34,956 nucleotides of DNA from Thalassotalea sp. (lineage in GTDB: Bacteria > Pseudomonadota > Gammaproteobacteria > Enterobacterales > Alteromonadaceae), in contig JAQWHO010000070.1 in assembly GCA_029249355.1 (NCBI GenBank), positions 1 through 34,956 on the forward strand. The letters run 5' to 3'. A program made the translations under genes and the position numbers. Under the pieces are notes generated by a model. That model was not told the DNA's origin and made no database searches. It saw only the letters and a list, made by a program, of their open reading frames with translations. This document shows, piece by piece, positions 26,395-34,956 of this stretch; positions within the stretch are counted from its first letter, which is position 1; every line of letters starts with the position of its first letter.

Positions 26395-27396
26395 ATGGCA
26401 ACCATTTATCAAGTTTCTGAATTAGCAAAAGTATCACTTGCGACTGTTTCTCGAGTGATGAATGGTAATGCTCGTGTTAGCGAGAAAACACGCAACCGTG
26501 TACTTTCAGCAATGAAAGAGCTAGATTATCGCCCGAATACTATTGCCCAATCTTTAGCGTCAAATCGTAGTAATTGTATCGGATTGCTGGTTTCTGAAAT
26601 TCATGGTCCATTTTTTGGTCAGATGATGAGTGGCGTTGAAACTGAGCTTCGCGCGGCAGGCAAACATGTCATTATTACTACCGGCCACAGTGAAGAAGAT
26701 AAAGAAAAAGACGGTATAGAATTTTTAATTAGTCGTAATTGCGACGCCATTATTTTACATGTTGAAGCCGTAACAGATGAGTATTTGCTTGAATTAAGTA
26801 AAGGTAAAACGCCTATTTATCTTATCAGCCGCCATGTTGAAGAAATGCCTGATAAATGTATTAGCTTAGACAATGAATTAGGTGGTTATATTGCCACTCA
26901 ATCATTGATTGAAATGGGGCATACCAATATAGCGTATTTAGCGGGGCCACAATATAAAGCCGATGCTATTGCTCGTTTACAAGGGCATAAAAGGGCGCTT
27001 TCAGAAAATAATATTGCAATTGATGAAAAGTTGATTTTCGAAGCTGAGTTTAAAGAGGCAGGTGGTATTGAAGGCTTACGCCACTTTTTGCGAGAAAAGG
27101 CTGAATTTTCGGCGTTAGTTTGTGGCAATGATGAAATGGCTTCCGGTGCCATGACTTATGCTCGAGAGCATAATTTGCAAATGCCAAAAGATTTATCGGT
27201 AATCGGTTTTGATAATGTTGTGTTTGCGCCGCACTTATATCCTAAATTAACAACAGTAGAAAACCCTGTTAATAAAATGGGTGCCATGGCAGCAAAATTA
27301 GTGCTGAAAGATGTATACCAACAAGATCAACATGACATTCAGCAATTATTTGAACCTAGCCTTATTATGCGCGACTCTGTTGCTGTATTAACTTAA
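26395..27396 (+). CDS. LacI-family transcriptional repressor of the sugar locus
   Basis: The 333-residue protein has the LacI helix-turn-helix 'ATIYQVSELAKVSLATVSRVMNGNARVSEKTRNRV' (residues 2-36) with hinge 'YRPNTIAQSLASNRS', then a periplasmic-binding-protein-like effector domain ('IGLLVSEIHGPFFGQMMSGVE', 'GHTNIAYLAGP', 'SVIGFDNVVFAPHLYPKLTTVENP'). Length is normal. It is the only LacI protein in the window, so it is the natural candidate to bind the four TGTAAGCGCTTACA-type sites. The inducer is probably a cello-disaccharide or glucose derivative, which is inferred. No such operator stands directly before its own gene. It is likely transcribed with the GH1-GPH genes 108 bp upstream. 'atagggaaatt' serves as its ribosome site. 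Confidence 0.93.
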   Translation: MATIYQVSELAKVSLATVSRVMNGNARVSEKTRNRVLSAMKELDYRPNTIAQSLASNRSNCIGLLVSEIHGPFFGQMMSGVETELRAAGKHVIITTGHSEEDKEKDGIEFLISRNCDAIILHVEAVTDEYLLELSKGKTPIYLISRHVEEMPDKCISLDNELGGYIATQSLIEMGHTNIAYLAGPQYKADAIARLQGHKRALSENNIAIDEKLIFEAEFKEAGGIEGLRHFLREKAEFSALVCGNDEMASGAMTYAREHNLQMPKDLSVIGFDNVVFAPHLYPKLTTVENPVNKMGAMAAKLVLKDVYQQDQHDIQQLFEPSLIMRDSVAVLT

Positions 27397-27606
27397 ATGA
27401 CTATGCCTGTTGATAGTACTATTTGCCCTTTATGTCAGGCGAATAATAACTGTGGTGTTAACGGTGCAGAGCCTTGTTGGTGTACAAAAGAAAAAGTACC
27501 CGAAGCTTTAATCTTAAAAGTTCCCAGTGAATCGTTACATAAATCTTGTATATGCCAAGCTTGTATTCAAACATTCAATTTGGACAACATAAAAGAAGTT
27601 AAGTAA
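27397..27606 (+). CDS. Cysteine-rich CWC family small protein
   Basis: The 69-residue protein contains eight cysteines (positions 10, 13, 19, 27, 29, 51, 53, 56) arranged 'CPLCQANNNC', 'EPCWC' and 'CICQAC', which is the cysteine-rich CWC family pattern. It probably binds zinc or another metal; no activity is known to me. The ATG directly abuts the lacI stop with no spacer, so it is translated through coupling. A second ATG two codons later is an alternative start. This family is widespread and its position after lacI may carry no functional meaning. Confidence 0.85.
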   Translation: MTMPVDSTICPLCQANNNCGVNGAEPCWCTKEKVPEALILKVPSESLHKSCICQACIQTFNLDNIKEVK

Positions 27607-27658
27607 TTCCAATTTATTCATTGCAGCTACTTAACTTATTTTGTTACGTGCCCTGTGG

Positions 27659-28093
27659 TTATTTTTGCACGACGGCAAATACCTTATTTACTATTTTCCA
27701 CTCTTGATTGATTTTTAGCAAAGAAAGATAATCGACATATTTCCATGTGCCCATATCCCATTCAGCACGAACAGACGCATCACTTTGTTCTATATCCACT
27801 GAAATAATATGAATGGTGTGTTTACCTGGCTTATCTGTACTAAAGAATCCAAGGAAAGTTTTCATATCATAAACATCATGTTTTCCTTTTCTAATTCCTT
27901 GAACCTTAGCGTCAGGATGAAAGGCTTTAGCAATTATTTCAGGATCACCTAATAAGCTACCTTCAAGATAATAATTCACGGCTTTTTCAACCGCCGTAGC
28001 TTGTGTTTTATCGCCACTATATTGGGTTTCAGCAATACTACTAAAACTTAATAAAATAAAGAGCGATGTTGATATTAAGTTGATGATTTTCAT
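27659..28093 (-). CDS. Exported NTF2-like / lumazine-binding-like protein
   Basis: From the ATG at 28093 the product is 144 residues with a signal peptide ('MKIINLISTSLFILLSFSSIAET'). The mature part has the NTF2-like fold used by the putative lumazine-binding family: 'AVEKAVNYYLEGSLLGDPEIIAKAFHPDAKVQG', then 'VDIEQSDASVRAEWDM' and 'YLSLLKINQEWKIVNKVF'. The ORF track starts nine codons earlier, but a clear ribosome site (aaaggaataagc) sits before the internal ATG and the signal peptide then starts cleanly. It is placed behind the AraC-family gene on the same strand. No catalytic role can be assigned. Confidence 0.82.
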   Translation of the reverse strand: MKIINLISTSLFILLSFSSIAETQYSGDKTQATAVEKAVNYYLEGSLLGDPEIIAKAFHPDAKVQGIRKGKHDVYDMKTFLGFFSTDKPGKHTIHIISVDIEQSDASVRAEWDMGTWKYVDYLSLLKINQEWKIVNKVFAVVQK

Positions 28094-28136
28094 GCTTATT
28101 CCTTTGTAGTCATAATTCATTATAAAACGTGTAAAT

Positions 28137-28895
28137 TTAAGGCTTTAAAAACTGACTGGGAGAAACCCCCATTTGCTTTTTAAACATATAAATAAATGCT
28201 GAGCTAGACTCATAGCCCAATAGTTCTGCAATGCTATTTATACTATCGCCGAGCGATAAATGTTTTATTGCTATTTGTATATTCAACCGCTGGCGCCATT
28301 CGCTATAAGTAATGCTGGTTTCTTTTTTAAACACGCGACTTAGGGTACGAGGTGAGGCTTTGACAAATTTCCCCCAAAACTTCAAATCACTTTTAAGTGA
28401 CGGATGCTTGAGTAAACGCTCAGTTATGTCTGTTAACCTATTATCTTTTGGGTAAGGTAAAAAAGTATCAAGCTCAGTCGCGATAATAAATTTGTCACGC
28501 ATTAGCCGTAACAACCTACCGTCGGGTGATTGCCAATCATAATTAGCAGGGATATTGATACTTTCAAGTATTAACGCATTTAACAAATGATCAACGGTAA
28601 TGACTTCAGGCTGTACAGATAAGTTAGTCGCTTCTTCGTTTGTGAAACAAAAAACACTAATTTTAACGGCAGTTTTGGCTAACATTTCATGCAAAAAATC
28701 AGCAGGAATAACAATAGCTTGTTGAGGCGGAACAAAGTATCGCCCGTTTTCGGTGATTATTGCCAGTACACCCGTATGAACAAAAATACATTGCGCTTGC
28801 TGGTGTTGATATTTGTTGATACCGGCAAGTGCAGGTATTTCACGATGTAGCACTGAAATAGGAGGAAGCTGGGTAGAATCAATTTCATTTGTCAT
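28137..28895 (-). CDS. AraC-family transcriptional regulator
   Basis: From the Met at 28895 the protein is 252 residues. The first half is a cupin-like sensor ('QAQCIFVHTGVLAIITENGRYFVPPQQAIVIPADFLHEM') and the last 100 residues are the AraC double helix-turn-helix ('KASPRTLSRVFKKETSITYSEWRQRLNIQIAIKHLSLG', 'SINSIAELLGYESSSAFIYMFKKQMGVSPSQF'). The ORF track adds 44 residues with little family resemblance. I prefer the internal ATG because the sensor domain begins soon after, although its ribosome site is weak. It diverges from the M61 peptidase gene and precedes the NTF2-like gene. Its targets are unknown. Confidence 0.85.
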   Translation of the reverse strand: MTNEIDSTQLPPISVLHREIPALAGINKYQHQQAQCIFVHTGVLAIITENGRYFVPPQQAIVIPADFLHEMLAKTAVKISVFCFTNEEATNLSVQPEVITVDHLLNALILESINIPANYDWQSPDGRLLRLMRDKFIIATELDTFLPYPKDNRLTDITERLLKHPSLKSDLKFWGKFVKASPRTLSRVFKKETSITYSEWRQRLNIQIAIKHLSLGDSINSIAELLGYESSSAFIYMFKKQMGVSPSQFLKP

Positions 28896-29083
28896 TTTGT
28901 CTACAAATACAATAAAATTTAATAAACTATGACATTCAGTTTTTATCATTTTGGCTGATAATTCAAGTATTGAGCAGAAAAAACACAATATGCCAGACAA
29001 TAAAGTTGAGAAAGTGATTGTATTCAATAGACAATAGTAACTACACTTTAGCCCACAAAATAAAATAACTCATAGGATTATAA

Positions 29084-30982
29084 ATGAGAAAGTTATTCGC
29101 ACTCTGTTTGGCATTATCTACTGTATTGTCTACAGCATTAACAAGCCAATGTGCGCTTGCTGATGGAGAAACTATTTATCAAGTGTCATTTGATAATGCC
29201 GTTCATCACGAAGCTCAAATATCTGCTACTTTTACCGGAATTGAAAATCAAGTATTAGAGGTGCAGATGAGTCGCGCTTCACCTGGCCGTTATGCAATGC
29301 ATGAGTTTATTAAAAATGTTTATAAAGTGCGCGCGGTAAATAGCGTAGGGCAACCACTAGAAATAACTCGACCTAATCCGTATCAATGGCACATTGCAGG
29401 TCATGATGGTGAAGTGACATTTATTTATACTCTATTTGGCGATAGAGCTGACGGGACCTATAATCAAATTGACCGCACTCATGCACATTTAAATATGCCA
29501 GCGACTTTTGTTTGGGCAACAAATCACGAAGACAGAAAAATAAACGTTGAATTTCGACCATTCAACCCTCGCTGGAAAGTGGCAACTCAATTAGTGAAAG
29601 GGCAAGGGAAATATTCATTTTCAGCGCCTGATTTACAATACTTTTTAGATAGTCCAACAGAATTAAGCGATCATCAAGTGCGTTCTTGGCAAGTGAATTC
29701 TGGTGGCAAAACACAAACCATAAAATTAGCTGTTCATCATGATGGTATCGAAGATGACTTAGATAAATACACTGAAAAAGCCAAAGCGGTTGTCGAAGAA
29801 CAGATAAAAGTTTTTGGTGAACTACCCACATTCGATTATGGCGAATATACATTTATTGCTTGTTATCTCCCTCACGTAAGTGGTGATGGTATGGAACATC
29901 GTAATTCGACTATATTAACGAATTCTACTTCGTTAGATGAAGCCGAATATAGTCAATTGGGTACTTTATCTCATGAATTTTTTCATGCTTGGAATGTCGA
30001 GCGTATTCGTCCGCAAGAATTAGAACCGTTTAAATATATTGAGGCGAATATGACGCCGAGCTTATGGTTGGCGGAAGGGTTTACAACATACTATGGCGAT
30101 CTTATCTTAAAACGCACGCAAGAATGGGATGAAGATAAATACTTAGAAAAAGTCGCAAGTATCATCAACCAAGCTTATAACATGCGTGGTCGATTATATT
30201 TTACGCCTGAAGGCGCGAGCCAATTAGCGACATTCACCGATGCTGGCGTTTCAAAAGACAGAACGAATTATCATAATATCTTTTTTAGTTATTACACCTA
30301 TGGTCGAGCGATGGGCTTAGCGTTAGATTTATCATTACGCGCGCAATTCCCTGGTAAGTCATTAGATGATTATATGCGTCAATTGTGGCTTGATTTTGGT
30401 CAATCTGAAACGCCATATTCTCGTGACGATGCACTTGCAACATTAGTAAAAATTACCGGCGATCAATTGTTTGCCGATAAATTTTTTGCGGAGCATATTC
30501 ATGGTCAAACCAAACCTGATTTTGCCGCATTACTCGCATCGGCAGGTTTGAAACTAGAACAAAAAGACGATGAAAGCGCTTATCTTGGTAAAGTGAATTT
30601 TTACTTTCGCGGTGAAGATGCCATTGTCGATAATACCGTTTTAGTTGATAGCCCACTTTATAGAGCTGGCGTTGAACGTGGTGATCAAATTATAAAACTA
30701 GGTCGTAGAACTATTCGTAATAGTAAGTTGTGGGATAAAGCTTTAGCGCAATTTTCACCGGGTGATGTAACCACTATTGAGTATATTCAACGTGGCGAAA
30801 CGGTTAAAAAGCAAATAGCCTTTATTAGCGATCCAACGTTAACCGTGTCAAAGCTTGATGATGAATTGTTACTTGATACACACAAAGCGTTCTTAATTGA
30901 TTGGCTAGGTGAGGATACTCCAGATGAAGATCTAGAAAATACACCGCCTACTGTGCAACCATTAGAACGTGTAGAAGACTAA
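29084..30982 (+). CDS. M61 family glycyl aminopeptidase with PDZ domain
   Basis: The 632-residue protein has a signal peptide (about 1-26, 'CALA') and the M61 layout: an N-terminal beta-rich domain, 'GDGMEHRNST' before the catalytic zinc site 'LSHEFFHAWNVERIRP' (HExxH at 297-301), and the third ligand Glu331 in 'WLAEGFTTYYGD'. A PDZ domain follows in the last 130 residues ('VLVDSPLYRAGVERGDQIIKLGRRTIRN'). It should be a periplasmic or exported zinc aminopeptidase with preference for N-terminal glycine or similar residues. Length matches the family. The start is clean ('ggattataaATG'), and the gene seems to stand alone. Confidence 0.92.
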   Translation: MRKLFALCLALSTVLSTALTSQCALADGETIYQVSFDNAVHHEAQISATFTGIENQVLEVQMSRASPGRYAMHEFIKNVYKVRAVNSVGQPLEITRPNPYQWHIAGHDGEVTFIYTLFGDRADGTYNQIDRTHAHLNMPATFVWATNHEDRKINVEFRPFNPRWKVATQLVKGQGKYSFSAPDLQYFLDSPTELSDHQVRSWQVNSGGKTQTIKLAVHHDGIEDDLDKYTEKAKAVVEEQIKVFGELPTFDYGEYTFIACYLPHVSGDGMEHRNSTILTNSTSLDEAEYSQLGTLSHEFFHAWNVERIRPQELEPFKYIEANMTPSLWLAEGFTTYYGDLILKRTQEWDEDKYLEKVASIINQAYNMRGRLYFTPEGASQLATFTDAGVSKDRTNYHNIFFSYYTYGRAMGLALDLSLRAQFPGKSLDDYMRQLWLDFGQSETPYSRDDALATLVKITGDQLFADKFFAEHIHGQTKPDFAALLASAGLKLEQKDDESAYLGKVNFYFRGEDAIVDNTVLVDSPLYRAGVERGDQIIKLGRRTIRNSKLWDKALAQFSPGDVTTIEYIQRGETVKKQIAFISDPTLTVSKLDDELLLDTHKAFLIDWLGEDTPDEDLENTPPTVQPLERVED

Positions 30983-31099
30983 AAGCGTACTTTAATCATT
31001 AATTTGGCGGAGTTACAGGGTTAAGAATTTAACTGCTATAACTCCAGCCATCTAAAATAACTTATACAATCAAAAATAATAATAACAAAGGCCTTTACG

Positions 31100-31528
31100 T
31101 TGTACTCACCAGAACAAATAGAAAACTTAACCGCTGAACTTCGACATTCACTTGGAGATAATATTCCTTGGAAATATGAAGAAAAATTAGCGGTAATGCT
31201 CAGCGAATTTGCGCAAAATAAATCAGATGTTGTGTTAGAGAAATTAAGAAATACATTAACCGATGAATGGCATAGTAAAACAGCAAAAAAACTGCCGAAA
31301 TCAATAAAAGAACAATTGGGTGATTTAGCTAAATTAAGTAAAAATCAAAGAATACTCGCTGTTCCTGCTAAAGATAGTTCTCCTGCATTAGTTGCCTTAT
31401 GGTGGCCTTGGGATCATGGTGGAACATATTCGCTGAGAATAAAAGTATTAGAAAATAGTTATGAAAATACACCTGAACAATCGTCAGGCATATTTTCATG
31501 GTTAAAAAATTTGTTTGTTTCTGCGTAA
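31100..31528 (+). CDS. Hypothetical protein with TTG start
   Basis: The 142-residue soluble protein is not recognised. The first half is helical and charged ('LTAELRHSLGDNIPWKYEEKLAVMLSEF'), the middle includes 'KSIKEQLGDLAKLSKNQRILAVPAKDSS', and a strand-rich segment 'ALVALWWPWDHGGTYSLRIKVLE' precedes a short tail ending 'IFSWLKNLF', which is amphipathic and might touch a membrane. The start is a TTG with 'acaaagg' about 9 bases upstream; the next in-frame Met is 32 residues in, which would cut a helix. Codon use matches its neighbours. It is convergent with the permease gene, with 25 bp between the two stops. Confidence 0.65.
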   Translation: MYSPEQIENLTAELRHSLGDNIPWKYEEKLAVMLSEFAQNKSDVVLEKLRNTLTDEWHSKTAKKLPKSIKEQLGDLAKLSKNQRILAVPAKDSSPALVALWWPWDHGGTYSLRIKVLENSYENTPEQSSGIFSWLKNLFVSA

Positions 31529-31553
31529 GTTATTTTAGTTTTTATTTATGAAT

Positions 31554-34010
31554 TTAATCTGCACCGCGTAAGCTATTTATAACAGGCTTTTTGATAGATT
31601 TTTGTAAAGGTAAATAACAAGCTAAAAACGAAACTAAAGAAATAAACCCTAACGTGACAAGATATGCAGGAATTAGCTCAATCGATATATAACTTATTAA
31701 ACTCTCAGCTAATATAAAATAGACACTAAATATCACAGTAATACTTAATAAAATACCAATGAGTAAAGCTGTGATGTTGTCTTTGACCACCATTAATATA
31801 ATGTCTTTTCCTTTTGCCCCTATTGCCATTCTAGTGCCTATTTCGAACTGCCTCATTTGAGTGCTATAGCTTAAAATTCCATACAAACCTATACCAGCAA
31901 GCACTAATACTAAGCTCGCCAAAATTGCGGTGGTTACAGCTGTGGAAATTTTGGGGAATAAGCTTTTTGTCAGTAGGTCAGATGCCATATGGAAGTTCAA
32001 TACTGAATATCGCGAATCTGCTTCTGTTAATATTTGTGCTAGTTGTTGGCGACTAATGGATTGTTCAGCTTTTATTTTTAGCATCAATTGCTGTGAATGT
32101 AGTGGTATGGGTGCATAAGATCTTGGCACAGCTGCTGTTATATCGTCGTTGCCAAATGCAGTCTGTCCAGGAATAACAATATCTTTAACTATACCTATTA
32201 TTTCAAAGTCAGGCTCGCCGATCGATGACAGTTGCATGCCTATAACATCACCGTCAGCTTTTAGTTGTTCGGCGAAAGCTTGATTAATAATAATGACATT
32301 ATTATTCTCTCGGCGATCAGCTATCGTCAGGTTTTCACCTGTTAAAAAAGGCTGTTCTATTAGGTTAAAATATTTCTGATCTATTCTTTTAAAGTAGGGT
32401 ATGTATTTTACATTATCTGCATTATTGGTGAGTGCTTTAACACCAAAGCCATCTAAAGGAGAACTCCCTTGCGAAATTGATTCAACTTGCGGTAAAGCCT
32501 CAAGCTGTCTGATGAGTTCAGCCATACTGTTAGTCTTCTCTTCTTCACTAGGAGTCTCTGTTGAAGAAAAGTTTAAAATTAAAGTTGATTTATTATTCGT
32601 GTTGAACCCTATCGGTGCATTGACGGTTTCCATCGCACTTTTAAACAAGCTAATATTCGCAAAAGCTAATGTTGTAGCTAATGCCACTTGGCTAGCGATA
32701 AGTAAATGACGCGTTTTTTTAGACACTTGTATACTGCTGTTCTTACCACTGCTCTGTAGCGCAGTATTTAATATATTGTAATTGACGATACGAGTGCTTA
32801 ATGTTGCAAATGATAATGCAAAAAGCAGCATAGTGAATATCGCTGATCCTAACGTAATCGCGTTAAGAGATAACTCGTTAATTCTAGGTAATACATCGGC
32901 TAAATATTGATGCATGAGAGAGAACCCAACTTGAGCTATAACTAGAGCCAGAATGATCGACATAAACATTAATAGACTGGTTTCAGCGAAGACAGCTGTA
33001 AATAGATGTTTTTTATTTGCACCAAGTGCCGCTTGAATGGCTATTTGATGTTGTTTTTCGGCAATACGTGACATGAATAAATTCGAAATGTTTGTACTGG
33101 CGATTAATACTAATCCAATGACACCAGCTAACAACATTATCGCAATAGTCTTGCTATTACCGAGTATGTCTTCTTCAAGTGAATGAACTTTCATGGTGAC
33201 CGACCAGCCTTTGAAAAAGTCATATTTAGCCGCAAATCCTTCCTGCCAATATTCACTCAATAAAGGTGTTAGCTTTTGTTCCACTTGGTGTTGAGTTGTA
33301 TTTTTTGTTAATTTTCCAATAAATTTAAAGTTACTTTTTATATTACCAAAAGTCTTTCTTTCTTCTGTACTCTCCGGATTCAAGTCCCAGGGTAGCCAAA
33401 CTTGGGTTTTACGACCAATTTCTGCCAGTGTAGGTTCAGCAAAGTCTTTAGCCAACACACCGACAATGCGATAACTAATAGCGCTTAAGGTTATTTTCTC
33501 GTCTAGAACACTATTGCTACCAGCAAACTCTTTTTGCCAAGTATCATAACTGAGCATTGCAACAGGATTATAGCTATCAAGAGCTTCGCTTGCTTCAAAC
33601 ATACGCCCTAGGGCTATGGGAGAGGCTAACATCTGATGAAATTCAGGCGTAACATAAGAGGTATTAACCAATGGCTGACTATGGTGAGAAATAATCACAT
33701 CTTGATCATAATAAACCATTGCTGCATGCTCAAATGCTTCTTTATCCTTGTATAAATACTCGAGGTTCGGATAACTATAAGCAACTGTTTTAGTTTCTTT
33801 TTTAGCATCAATAATTTTGTGGTCAACAACAAATAAACGATCTTGTTCCGGATAAGGCAATGGCTCAATCAATAACAAATAACTTAGCGTAATTGTGCAA
33901 AGTAGGGCGCCTAAGGTGATTCCCATTGTTGAAATAACACTAAAAACAAAACCCGGTTTTTGTTTAAGACCAAAATAGGCTTGCTTAAGCAGATAAATAA
34001 ACAGATTCAT
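31554..34010 (-). CDS. MacB/FtsX-like ABC transporter permease
   Basis: The 818-residue protein has a first membrane helix (about 18-45), a MacB-like periplasmic core, an FtsX-type block of three helices near 285-405 with 'RIAEKQHQIAIQAALGANKKHLF', one further helix near 440, a second periplasmic core and a final FtsX block ('QFEIGTRMAIGAKGKDIILMVVKDN'). This doubled arrangement is that of 800-residue MacB-like permeases. Such proteins work with an ATP-binding subunit, and none is encoded in this window. The start overlaps the stop of the upstream paralogue by one base (TAATG), so the two are translationally coupled and probably form a pair. The exported substrate is unknown. Confidence 0.88.
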   Translation of the reverse strand: MNLFIYLLKQAYFGLKQKPGFVFSVISTMGITLGALLCTITLSYLLLIEPLPYPEQDRLFVVDHKIIDAKKETKTVAYSYPNLEYLYKDKEAFEHAAMVYYDQDVIISHHSQPLVNTSYVTPEFHQMLASPIALGRMFEASEALDSYNPVAMLSYDTWQKEFAGSNSVLDEKITLSAISYRIVGVLAKDFAEPTLAEIGRKTQVWLPWDLNPESTEERKTFGNIKSNFKFIGKLTKNTTQHQVEQKLTPLLSEYWQEGFAAKYDFFKGWSVTMKVHSLEEDILGNSKTIAIMLLAGVIGLVLIASTNISNLFMSRIAEKQHQIAIQAALGANKKHLFTAVFAETSLLMFMSIILALVIAQVGFSLMHQYLADVLPRINELSLNAITLGSAIFTMLLFALSFATLSTRIVNYNILNTALQSSGKNSSIQVSKKTRHLLIASQVALATTLAFANISLFKSAMETVNAPIGFNTNNKSTLILNFSSTETPSEEEKTNSMAELIRQLEALPQVESISQGSSPLDGFGVKALTNNADNVKYIPYFKRIDQKYFNLIEQPFLTGENLTIADRRENNNVIIINQAFAEQLKADGDVIGMQLSSIGEPDFEIIGIVKDIVIPGQTAFGNDDITAAVPRSYAPIPLHSQQLMLKIKAEQSISRQQLAQILTEADSRYSVLNFHMASDLLTKSLFPKISTAVTTAILASLVLVLAGIGLYGILSYSTQMRQFEIGTRMAIGAKGKDIILMVVKDNITALLIGILLSITVIFSVYFILAESLISYISIELIPAYLVTLGFISLVSFLACYLPLQKSIKKPVINSLRGAD

Positions 34011-34956
34011 TAATCGCTACCTTTTAAGCTATGAATCGCAGGTTTGTTAATATATTGACGCAGTGGTAGATAACACGCGAGAAATGAAATCAGGGAAATT
34101 AGGCCTAAGGTTCCAACAAATACAGGCACTAGGTCTAGTGAAATATAACGAGTTAAGTTGTCACTAAATCCGATATATAAGCCTAGTAACATTAACATAC
34201 TGAACACAATCCCCATTAATAACGCGCGTCCATTGTCTTTAATCACCATGGCAATAATATTTTTCCCTTTAGCGCCAATCGCCATATGCGTGCCTATTTC
34301 AAAACGACGCATTTGGCTTGAGTATTTCAAAATACCGTAAAGGCCTATACCACTCAGTAAAAAGGTAATGACAGTTAATATAATGGTCGTGAATGCAGTA
34401 GTTGTTGCACTAAATAGGCGGTCATTTTTATAAGCTGTTAATGAAGAGAAACTGAATAAACTTAGGTTATTATCAACCGTTTTAAGCGTTGTAATTAACT
34501 CTTCTCTTGATAGTGTTTGCCCGTTTTTTACTTTGATCAGTAACATGTTTCTTGAAAGGCTAGCCGGATAATAAAACCGCGGAGAGATAGACTTTCTGCC
34601 CGGAACATTAATGCTTTTAACTACACCAATAACACTCGCACCATTAGTAAATTTTGTACCTAATGCACTACCATTTGGGGCAAGCTTCTTTGCAAAAACA
34701 TCATTTATGATAGTAACTAATTCTCTATCTTTTATCTGAGCAGTCGTAAAGTTATCGCCTTCAATAATCTCTTGATTAATCAAGGAAAAATATTGTTCGT
34801 CAACATCTTTGCCGGCAATCGAAAAACGTTGATTATCTGCCTCAGTGGAAATGGCAAAAGTGCCAAAACCTGATGGCCTCATAGATTGACTAACCGCCAT
34901 GATTTTTGGAGACTCAAGCAATGCTTTTTTTAAGTGGGTTAAGTGTTCTGCTTGCA
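34010..34956 (-). CDS. MacB/FtsX-like ABC transporter permease, C-terminal part (5' end outside window)
   Basis: The frame is open to the window edge: upstream of the track's TTG at 34921 it continues for another 11 codons ('QAEHLTHLKKA') without a stop, so the true start lies beyond 34956 and the listed start is an artefact. What is visible corresponds to the second periplasmic core and the final FtsX block ('RRFEIGTHMAIGAKGKNIIAMVIKDN') of the gene just downstream, with which it shares the arrangement throughout. It is a tandem paralogue, joined by a TAATG stop-start overlap. Confidence 0.88.
   Translation of the reverse strand, partial: QAEHLTHLKKALLESPKIMAVSQSMRPSGFGTFAISTEADNQRFSIAGKDVDEQYFSLINQEIIEGDNFTTAQIKDRELVTIINDVFAKKLAPNGSALGTKFTNGASVIGVVKSINVPGRKSISPRFYYPASLSRNMLLIKVKNGQTLSREELITTLKTVDNNLSLFSFSSLTAYKNDRLFSATTTAFTTIILTVITFLLSGIGLYGILKYSSQMRRFEIGTHMAIGAKGKNIIAMVIKDNGRALLMGIVFSMLMLLGLYIGFSDNLTRYISLDLVPVFVGTLGLISLISFLACYLPLRQYINKPAIHSLKGSD

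Noticed and set aside
31009-31045. GGAGTTA/TAACTCC hairpin after the M61 gene
   Set aside because: The stem is only 7 bp, the loop is long and no T-run follows, so I do not call it a terminator.
32401-32709. 102-residue plus-strand ORF in the permease gene
   Set aside because: It is antisense to a coherent permease; its hydrophobic look is a reflection of the membrane-protein codons.
31554-34956. The two permease frames as one gene broken by a frameshift
   Set aside because: Each has its own matching second core and terminal FtsX block, and they meet at a clean TAATG stop-start, so they are two tandem paralogues.

Overview
The window looks like chromosome from a marine, low-GC gammaproteobacterium of the Colwellia/Thalassotalea/Alteromonadales type. 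This is inferred from the AT-rich sequence, a TonB-dependent receptor set beside GPH and FucP-type sugar transporters, duplicated RhlE-like helicases, and protein styles such as DUF2750, DUF748 and a CPAC-type DsbA. I see no rRNA, tRNA, CRISPR array or intact mobile element. A short ORF tail at the left edge may be the end of an IS3-type OrfA.

Left part (1-12.9 kb), mostly housekeeping: a TPR protein with a degenerate receiver domain, divergent from an OmpR-type response regulator; an RhlE-like DEAD-box helicase; YaiI and a DUF748/AsmA-like envelope protein on the minus strand; then a plus-strand run of acyl-CoA thioesterase, DUF2750 protein, a second RhlE-like helicase and an exported amidohydrolase fused to a RidA domain. 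DsbA (minus) and an AIM24/TIGR00266 protein (plus) follow.

Central part (13-27.4 kb), a carbohydrate-utilisation locus and the main point of interest. A tightly packed minus-strand operon encodes a GPH sugar/cation symporter, a GH94 phosphorylase, a gluconokinase and an exported CBM9-like protein. Diverging from it is a large TonB-dependent receptor. Beyond the receptor lie a FucP/GluP-type MFS transporter (minus) and a plus-strand set of GH1 beta-glucosidase, a second GPH transporter and a LacI-family repressor, with a small cysteine-rich CWC protein abutting the repressor. Four copies of a 14-bp LacI-type operator (TGTAAGCGCTTACA, two exact and two with one mismatch) lie in front of the transporter operon, the receptor and the gluP/bgl divergent region, so the whole set is probably one regulon.

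The gluconokinase overlaps the GH94 gene, and GH94 carries R611, K615 and Q190 at almost the positions I remember for carboxylate recognition in Saccharophagus cellobionic acid phosphorylase. I therefore read the operon as a pathway for oxidised cello-oligosaccharides (aldonic-acid disaccharides): outer-membrane uptake, inner-membrane symport, phosphorolysis to glucose 1-phosphate plus gluconate, and gluconate to 6-phosphogluconate. The GH1 branch would deal with the non-oxidised disaccharide.

Right part (27.6-35 kb): an exported NTF2-like protein behind an AraC-family regulator, an M61 PDZ-aminopeptidase, an unrecognised 142-residue protein with a TTG start, and two tandem MacB/FtsX-like permease genes without an ATPase in view, the second running off the window edge.
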